Positions 34,331 to 64,000 of a stretch of 64,000 nt of DNA are shown piece by piece. Source of the stretch: Strix aluco. Its lineage: Eukaryota > Chordata > Aves > Strigiformes > Strigidae. Every line of letters starts with the position of its first letter. Positions within the stretch are counted from its first letter, which is position 1. The notes below the pieces were generated by a model. The model was not told the origin of the DNA, did no database searches, and saw nothing but the letters and a program-made list of their open reading frames with translations. Both the position numbers and the translations under genes were made by a program. The stretch covers positions 5,189,698 through 5,253,697 of the forward strand of contig NC_133939.1 in assembly GCF_031877795.1 (NCBI RefSeq), read 5' to 3'.

Positions 34331-35060
34331 CACAGAATCTCTGAAAAATTAGGCTGGAATGGACTCTGAAGAGACTCATGCAATCCATTCACCATACCAG
34401 CAAAAGGTAAACTACAGCATTCTTCTCAGAGGGATGTTTTTAACTGGCCTTATATACCTCCAGCATAGGAGTTTCTCATCTTCCTCAAGCAGTCTGTTTC
34501 AGAGCTTCACTACCCTTACCAGCCCTTCCTCATCTTTAGTGGGCATTTTTTTGGTGGACTTTAAGCACTTTTAGTCTAGTCCTGTCCCCCATGAAAAGGT
34601 TATTGTCTTAATTTTCTGATGCACCATATTTACATACTGTTCTCATGCTTCCCATCAGCCTTCTTGTCTTCAGAGTAAACAATCCTGACTGCCCAAATCT
34701 TTCCTCATTCTTCTATATAGTTTGGTCATTCCTGCCAGGCTACTTCAACACTCTCGGTTTTTCTTGAAGTGTGCTGGCTAAAGCTGGACGTGTCTCCAGT
34801 AGAAGCCTTGCTCTTGCCAACTAGAGGCGAAGGCTCATTTCATGTCTCTTGCTGACAACAGCCCTGTTTATCTCTGAGATGAGGTTTGCCTTTTTTGTGA
34901 TAGTATGCTGATGCTGACTTGTGTTCAGCTGGTGAACCAATACAAACCCTAGGTCCTTTCCTACAGATCTGCATTTGCATGCTCAGTTCCTCCTGCTTGA
35001 GGTAGTACCTTGCATTTATCACTGCTGAACAGCATCCTGTTTGTCAAGAGAATTTTGAAC
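34331..35060 (-). mobile_element. Degraded CR1-type LINE fragment (3' portion)
   Basis: Read on the + strand, the order of degenerate motifs is that of an inverted avian CR1 3' end. First CACAGAATCT...GGCTGGAATGGACTCTGAAGA, then a CTGTTTCAGAGCTTCACTAC block, then CTTGAAGTGTGCTGGC, and finally AGGTCCTTTCCTACAGATCT and CTTGCATTTATC. These resemble the familiar CR1 phrases for each block, with many substitutions and indels, so the copy is old and 5'-truncated. No reverse-transcriptase frame survives. Ends are approximate. Confidence 0.72.
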
Positions 35061-38000
35061 TGGAAATCTGCTCTCTGACATACTTGCAGTCTTCAGCCTG
35101 CAGCATCTGCATGGGAAACTGCAGCTGCTGCAGGTGTTAGCTTGCCATCAGAAACAGAAATGGATTCAGAAGCATGACAGAGATCTCACAAAATGAGCAG
35201 CACCTTCCAGGAGTGCCGAAGTTACACAACGGGCCAGCACAAAGACTCTTAGTGAAATCCTTTTTAAACATGGACTGTAGCATATAGCTTTTGTCTTTAG
35301 TGGTGCTTTCTGACTGACTTAATGCAGTGTTGGACTACATTTAGATATTGCTTCTTCTCCATCTCCCTGTTCATTTGTAAATCACTAAATACAAACTGTT
35401 GTAATCTGGGGGTAAGATTCTACCTCTAGAAGGACACTATGCCCCACATGGTGGAGGGCTTAACCTCACCGCTAGATGCACAGACTGCACCAGCTTGTGT
35501 ACTAGGAAAGCTGGTGAAGATGTGGCATGGCCCCACATATAGTCACACCTGGGTGCAGAAGGAAGTTGTCCCAGTGTTTTTTCTTTTTATCCAAGAGTCT
35601 GTGACCAGTACAGTGCACATTTGACTGTTCTGCCTGGCTCCACTATGAACCTCTCCAACAGACAATGTCAGGGCCGTCACCTGGTTAAGAACTGGCCCTC
35701 ATGGCAGGTAGATCAATAAAATATTTTGATATTAGCCTTTTCTGTGTCTCTAGGCAATCTTGCATGCTTGGTGCAAATATCTCCTCCTTTGCAGTTGCTA
35801 ATATCTGAAATCACCTCCCTGTGTTTCCCTCTACTTGTATCTGCTGAAGAGGGTTTTTCCTCCTTTGCCTTTTCTTCCCTGGATGCACAATGACCCAACC
35901 CACAATAAGCTTTCTGTGGGAAGCAAAGTTTCAACCTCTATGGATGTAGAATACAACATATTCTCACTAGAGGTATAGATTTTACTTTTTCACTGCGGTA
36001 TGAGGTTTCTGAAAATCATTAGATTTGTTAGTTGTCTTAAATTTTTATTCCTGAATTAGACTGTTGAATGAATTGGCAGATTTTAATGACGGTGGTAGCA
36101 GAAAGGCGCGTCAAGTGGAGAAAGAAGACACTTTCTCAATGAGTTTTTTTATCTCATGTTCTTGTGACGCTTGTTGATATAAAAGGAGAGCAAGATGACA
36201 GATGATGACATGGAGCAGGCATGTGTTATTGGAAAGACTGCCAGAAGCTCAAGATGAGTTTAAGAAGAAAAAGAAACTTTGTGTTGGAGTGGAAAAAGTA
36301 TTGCTAGCAGGTATTGTAAAAAAAAAAATCAGGATGTCCTGCCCACTATGGAAATCCTAGATTACAGAAAATAGTGTGGTTTGTCTAAGATTCAAACATA
36401 TATGGATGACAATTACTTTAAATCCTTCCCTTGGAACAGTCTAGCAGTTATTGTAAACAGTAAAGCATATACAGTGTTTCCAGTAATTTATCTAATGCTT
36501 GAGGACACACTTCTTTTTTTTCCATGCCATTTCTGCTCACACTGATAGTTTTTCCTGCCACGCTGAAAGAAATAGTGGACAATTATTTTCTCTCCCAGTT
36601 TTAGTGAGAAAAGCCTACTCTCAAAAATAAGCTGAACGATTTTTGTTGGAGAGGCTGAAGGAAAGCAGGTGGTTGGCAATCCAAAGGTAGCGAGGGACTT
36701 TGGGGCTGATTATACATTAAGGCCAACATAAAATCCTCAGGAGAGAAATAACTGAGTCTGATCCCTGTATTTCTGTATTTTTGTCTTCTCCCTTTTTCTC
36801 ATGCTTCATGTTTGGTTTCCTCTTTCTCTGCAGAGGATTAAGATGTAGAGCAAAAGATTTGAAAGGATGAATTTCTCTCAGCACTGCCCTTCAGCAGTTC
36901 AGTAACTATATCCGTAGAATTAGGACTTAAGCTGACAGTTACAAGCAATTTTACATTTTTAAACATCTAATTTGATTTTATGATGTATAAGCAGAAAAAA
37001 GTAGGCTGTGTGCTTACACTTGGCCAAATTAGTTTTGTAGAGAACATGCATAACCTTGTCTTTTGTGTACTTGTAAGACAGAGCTGTGCATGAACTATTA
37101 TTAACTCAGCCAGCAGCGCTCTCTCCTCCAGTGTAATAATCTAGTGAATCATCTATTTTATTCTGTTACAATTTAATAATTGCATCTTCATTCATTTATT
37201 TAAAAGAAAAACAAAACAATTCAGGTTGTCCAAGACAAAAAGCTTTATGAGTCCTGCCCAGTTTCAAATTAAATTACAAAAATATGGTTACCTCACACAT
37301 TACTTAAGAAGTTAAGCAAAGCAAAGCACTGAAGCAAGCCGTTATGGATTTTCACATTTCCCAGAGAATGAGTTTCTTTGTGATGCTGGACAGGATGTGC
37401 TAGTGCAGTGAAGGCTGCCCTTGTAGTTTATGCTGTGTTCCAAATAATTTTTCAAAGTAATCCTATCTAAAAACCCCAAAACTGCACTTCATTTCACCAC
37501 CACCCTCCTTGAACAGCTGTGTAACTCAGTAAAGCTTCATAACTGATGCTCTGTATGCTCTGCTGGAACTGGAGGTTCTCCTGGGTGGAGATTTAGGGAA
37601 AAGAGTACAAAAAAGCACCCAACAAATAGTACTGCAGGTCTCTATTTTGGGTGATGCGGTACATCATCCTTCTGCTAGCTATATAGCTTTTAGTAACCAT
37701 TTAATGTTCATTCACAGCAATAATCTTCCTTTAAAAATAAAAGGCAAAGGCATGAACATTAGACTCATAGGTTGGTAAGCCAGCACATGCCCTTGGTGCC
37801 ACACGTGCACCAGTCATTTACTTCACCAAAGCCCCATCAAAGTGTCACGTAGCTCTTGGCTTTGCTAGGTGATGTAATAGCAAAAGCTTTTATTATTCTT
37901 TTAGGGAAGCTATTTATGTATGAGTCATGCTTTCTGAAACAGTGTCCTTTCATCCCCCCTTTTAGAAATCTGAAGTATCAGGAGCTCCTAGTAAACCTCT

Positions 38001-38160
38001 GGCACTCTCTGCATTCCAGTCACTGGAAAAGATAAAGTTGTGTTAATCATATCAATTTCTTTGAGTCGACTTGAATTCCCAGATTCATCCCATCAGACGT
38101 ACACGGGAGGAAGGGAAGCTATACAGGCTTCAAAGAGCAAGCCAGGATTTCTTCCAGACG
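35061..38160. other. Intergenic sequence upstream of the ATG16L1 CpG island
   Basis: No exon or recognisable repeat. An isolated TATAAAAGG at 36178-36186 has no associated gene. AT-rich stretch at 37130-37330. It may hold regulatory elements, but nothing in the sequence alone shows this. Confidence 0.65.
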
Positions 38161-59909
<21,749 letters not shown>

Positions 59910-61310
59910 CTGGGCGGAGGGCAAAAGGCCGTGTCCAGCGCATCTGTGGATGGTGGTGCTGGTCCATGGCTGAACAGAATGGAGACCCGAGCCCAGATCC
60001 ATCCGGAGTTGGGATATTAACAAGCGCATGGGCTTCACTTTCCAGAGGAAAGTTCTAAAGCAGTGGAGAAGGAGCCTGAGGCAGAGACTTCTCATGGCTG
60101 TAACTGCACTGTGGCACTCGGACTCAGCAAGGGATTAGCTGTTCTGGATGGAGAATGCTACTTAGTCATGCCTTTACATGCAGTATCTATGCACCATGTG
60201 GAGCTGAAGATACTAGCGGGATTCCTCACGAGACAGCTGTGCCAAATACCATGTCACACAAATGTATCTGCAGCACTTCTGAGTTGGAAATGTTGGAAAG
60301 AAGTTACTGTGTATGCTGACGTAATACGTGTCCTGTCTCCTGTGTTCTGTTCTTGTGGCCTAGTTCAGGCATGGGGTGAGGAGATCCTGAAACATGGACA
60401 GGTCGTAGGCAGTCTGAAGTGGTGGAACAGCTTTTAAAGAGTCTCCCCTGGCTCTGGCAGCTCTGCCTTTGAGTTACCAGCTCAATTCAGATCTGCTCTG
60501 ATCCCGACAGGTTCTCCAGCACTGTCATGTGAACGCTTTGTACCCGTTTCACCTGTTCTGAAGGCAGTGGTCCATTCTTCAGGGCTTCTGCACCCTTTTC
60601 TTAAAATGCCCTTCAACAGCTTGGGTATCACAAAATAGGAGATTTTTAATCTTTTTATTCCACAGGCAGTTTGGTTACAGGGTGCGAGGAGAGAGAAGTT
60701 CAACTTCCGTTGTGCTGCTGTGATAAGGAATGTAGTCATACTGTGACTTCAGTACCAGAATATAGATATTTGGTCCCTTTTTCTGTTCATCCGTCCTGTC
60801 CTGGCGGCTGTCAGTAGAACACAGGGGAGCAGTGGGGCTAACTCCCAAATCCGTTGTTTTGGTGCTGGCAATTCCAGGCCACTTGCCCCCTTATGAGCAC
60901 ACGTGCAATATTCCTGTTTGCGCTGGAGCCCTCTCTGTGCTACGGAGCAGTGTCTTGGCTCTGTCCCTCTTTAAGCATCCAAAACCATGATGTGGCTGGG
61001 TGTGAGCTACCTGGCATAACTTTATCCAGCCAAACCTTTCCACATCGTCTGGGCCTCAAGACAAGCCACCAGCGTTTTATTGCCTTTTATTTGCACTTTA
61101 TTTTCTTCTTTCCCAATAGTGTTTTACTAAGGAAGTATGTTCTTTGGAGGGGCTCGATTAGGGGGCAGCTGCTAAACAGGCATCTCTCTAACCTAGCCTT
61201 TTGTTCAGACACTTTCTGCAGAGGGGAATTAGAGTATATGGGGCAAAGTTTTTATTTATTCAGCTGCCCATAAGAACTTGATTGTAAATAAACCTGTGTT
61301 CTGCTTTTAA
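59910..61310 (+). other. ATG16L1: ATG16L1 3' UTR
   Basis: About 1.4 kb from the stop codon to just past AATAAA at 61287. Contains no convincing coding sequence; ORFs here (60063, 60854) show no family resemblance. The 3' end is inferred from the poly(A) signal. Confidence 0.82.
61287..61292 (+). promoter_or_regulatory. ATG16L1: ATG16L1 poly(A) signal AATAAA
   Basis: Canonical hexamer, followed within about 40 nt by TTTATTTGTGTGTCTCTTTG, a typical GT/T-rich downstream element. Best candidate for the main 3' end. Confidence 0.85.
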
Positions 61311-64000
61311 AACCCCATAGTGCTCTGATTCATTTATTTGTGTGTCTCTTTGAGATCTTGTTCTGAATGAGTGAAGAGGGGAACCTGAAACGTGTTTTTC
61401 AGTGCTGTGTTTTCCTGAAGTGTGGATTTGGGCTCAGCGCATTGTGGGATTTGGTGTAGAGGGGGAAAGAGGATAATGCTCTTAACATGAAGCTGGATGT
61501 CCTGCAGATACAACCTGGTCTTGCCCTGTCTCAGGAATACTACCTTGAGACTGCAGGAAGTTACCACGTTGAACAAGTGCCCCTGTCCTTGAAAGGTTGA
61601 TGTATTCTTGGATGTTTGGGATAAATGACTGAACTGAGAAAATCAGTATCTGTGTATCAGACACTACTGAAAATACAAAGCTTTGTTTGCTGTGATAGCT
61701 TGACTGCTACCTTGTTAAATTTTTAAGCCACTATTAGGAGTTGCATGTTTCTTTAAAAGCACCAAAACCCTCGTTGGAGGCAGTGCTCTGGTTCCTGCTT
61801 CGCAGCAATGAAGCAAAGCTTTCAGCTGTTTGATGTACAAAGTTCATATGGAGTTAAGAGCCATCACTGACCACCCTTCTGTTTTCATAAGAAAAGCAGC
61901 CTTCTGTCCACCTCTTGGAAGTGAGAACTGTCGCAAAAATGACAAGGTTCACATTGGCATTCTGAAGCATTTCTAAAGGCAAGATCTTTTTTCTTCTGCC
62001 TGTTGCTGTGGCAAAAGGTCCTTGAAAAGGCACCTACCAAGAGTCCGGGCGACCTTGGTTACTGCAGAAAAGCAGATGACTAAATGACAAGTCAGCATGA
62101 CAAAAGATTATTGGGAGATTAACGTAATAAAAACTCTGCAGGCTCTGCTGAGGAGGATCAGAATGGGTTTAGGATGTTTATAATTTAGGCTGCTATACTT
62201 GTATTTTTCTACAACGTGGACACAGACCTTACACAAGGCTTTGTTTTGCCTGTTGGTGCTGTTACAGAGTAGGTTACTCAAGGATAATGGCTACCTAGCT
62301 AAGACCTTAGGCATTTTAGTTTAAAATTCCTTAGGACTGGGGTATGTAAGAAATTCTAGTGACCAACTTCAGCTTTTGCTATTGTTTATTTACTTCTGTT
62401 GTCCCCCTTTCTGCTTCAGCCTGCAGAGGGAAGAGAAAATGGAGGTACCTGCTGTGCAGAGGTGGCTGCTTGTGCTGTTCCTCTGCTGAAGGTGGAGCTG
62501 CCCTTCAGGTGGTTTTGGGGGTGGGGTGGGCATCTTTCTCCAGACATTAGGGTGTGTTAGGAAGCATATGTTATGGAGAAGCCACTTCCAAGCTCCCCTG
62601 CAGGTGTTTGCACAACCCACCAGCCCCTCAGAGGAGTAGCAGGTGTAACAGGAATGCTCATTCCTCTCCTGAAGGACGAATACTCCTGCAGCGGCAGCAC
62701 CACAAACTTTTAATGATATTAGCTTTCCCCTTTTTGCTCTTGTGTGACAGAATAGAATGTGTTGATTTTGTGGGTTAATTTCTGGAGTCTCTTCCCTACT
62801 TTCTACAACCGGGATCTGGATTTCCTTTCAGCAACACATATGTGAATTTCCGTGTTTTAGGACTGGCTGGTTTGTGTTTGCCAGACTTGATTAAACAGAG
62901 TAGTGATTAAGCTCTCCAAATAATCCACCTCCGGTTAATAAAATGTTTCTGGAATTTGGAAAACACTGAAAGAGCTGAGGAACACTGGTTCTGTGTTCAT
63001 TTTTTGCAATGATTTGTGTACCCAGGCCACTATATTCAGGCAAATGTTGGTGATTGTTTGCAAAAAGCAAGCTTGATTTGTCACTGCAAGATTGCCTGAG
63101 ATGGAGGGGGCTGTTCAGGCTGGCAAGTGGAGAGGATATCACATGACCTTTCTAATCAAACTAACAGATGCAGCCCAGAGGAAAGCTACAGCTGTTTATG
63201 CAGCTTGCAAGCCAAAAATTACATGTTGTTGTGCATAATTTCAAGACCAAAGGGGGGAGGGGAGCAGGGGAAGCTATTCTTGGGACATTTGCGAGCAGAA
63301 AAGCTAAACTAATTGAAATCTCTTCATGTGTCTTGCATCTTGGATGTTGTGCCTCACTCTAGAAGTAAATTAAGGAGGGGAGCTGTACTGGCTAGCAACA
63401 TACTGTTTTGCATCAGCATGCCAATGGGATGTTGGTGGAGCAATAACAGATAAACTGCTTAGTGATTATGGCAATAATATGTTGTTCTCAATGTTTGGTA
63501 GTCCTTTATAATGGCATCTATTTATAGAGACTTGGTTTGGTGTTTTATAAACTCCCTTTTCATAAATGGCTCATGTCTGTTCAGCTTCTTATCAGGCTGG
63601 ATGGCTTGCAACCCTGGGAGAAGACAGAGAAAGAGCTTTAGAATAAAGCTGCTTTCAGTAACCATCCTGTTCTATGTAAGTCTGGTCTTTACAAAGCATG
63701 TGAGTATGACATTGTAGACCTCTTCACTGACGATCTGAGCTTCCTTAGGTAATGCTTTATGTTGCTGACTTAACCACTTTCCAGTTGAATCTTAGCCCAG
63801 GTACAATATTTGCTCTTGGAGGGGGATTAATTCTTGAAATCCTGGATGGACGCAACTGGAGACGCGCTTTCAAATCCCCTACAAATTGTCTTCCTTGTTT
63901 GCTAAGAGGGTAGTGATTCCTCCTGGTAGATGCGAAGAAGCATAGGACGTAGCTGCGTGGAAAATTCATCTTTCTTCAGCAAAGGAGTTCACGTCTTCTT
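61311..64000. other. Sequence downstream of ATG16L1
   Basis: No exon recognised. Another AATAAA lies at 62937-62942 and could serve a longer ATG16L1 3' UTR. In the human genome SAG follows ATG16L1; none of its protein-coding exons can be read here, so it must begin further right if synteny holds. Confidence 0.6.

Noticed and set aside
36178-36186. TATAAAAGG box in the intergenic gap
   Set aside because: No gene or initiator context follows; one perfect TATA is expected by chance in sequence this AT-rich.
61311-64000. First exons of SAG, expected downstream by synteny
   Set aside because: No translation resembles arrestin; the gene, if next, starts outside the window.

Overview
This is vertebrate, almost certainly avian, genomic DNA. 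Coding information is split into short exons with GT/AG borders. The intergenic gap holds a degraded CR1-type LINE, the characteristic bird retroposon. Two complete or nearly complete gene models on the + strand account for all the protein-coding signal I can defend: INPP5D (SHIP1 lipid phosphatase) and ATG16L1 (autophagy E3-like scaffold). They lie head to tail, the order I recall from the human locus. Orthology was assigned by reading exon translations against the known human proteins from memory; no search was run.

Region 1 (1-30115) is INPP5D from the C-terminal part of its SH2 domain to the end of its 3' UTR. The first coding exons (about 66 residues by human comparison) lie off the left edge. 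I place 26 exons whose phases all match. They give 1149 residues plus a stop codon that is the first triplet of the last exon. The 5-phosphatase core (TWNMG, WLGDLNYR, PSWCDRVLW, SDHSPV), the C2-like region and both NPXY motifs are intact. One 108-nt symmetric exon in the tail is absent from the human protein as I remember it.

Region 2 (30116-38160) is intergenic. It holds a truncated minus-strand CR1 relic, a perfect 18-bp-arm hairpin and no gene I can support.

Region 3 (38160-61310) is ATG16L1. It starts in a CpG island with repeated YY1-type AAGATGGCG motifs and ends at a canonical AATAAA. Seventeen constitutive exons encode 588 residues, the length of the short human isoform. A 57-nt cassette gives 607 and a further 48-nt cassette gives 623, matching known mammalian isoform lengths. 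Two introns carry paired composite box C/D-H/ACA scaRNA genes matching SCARNA5 and SCARNA6 (U87/U88). Each has a terminal stem, C and D boxes and a guide that pairs with U5 snRNA loop 1.

Region 4 (61311-64000) is downstream sequence with one further AATAAA and no recognisable exon.

The two proteins have separate roles: SHIP1 is a haematopoietic PI(3,4,5)P3 5-phosphatase at the membrane, and ATG16L1 directs LC3 lipidation on phagophores. Their adjacency looks like ordinary conserved synteny. I see no previously undescribed system. The points most worth checking are the extra INPP5D tail exon, a candidate 42-nt ATG16L1 microexon, the missing caspase motif at the position of human ATG16L1 D299/T300, and the alternative INPP5D 3' ends.
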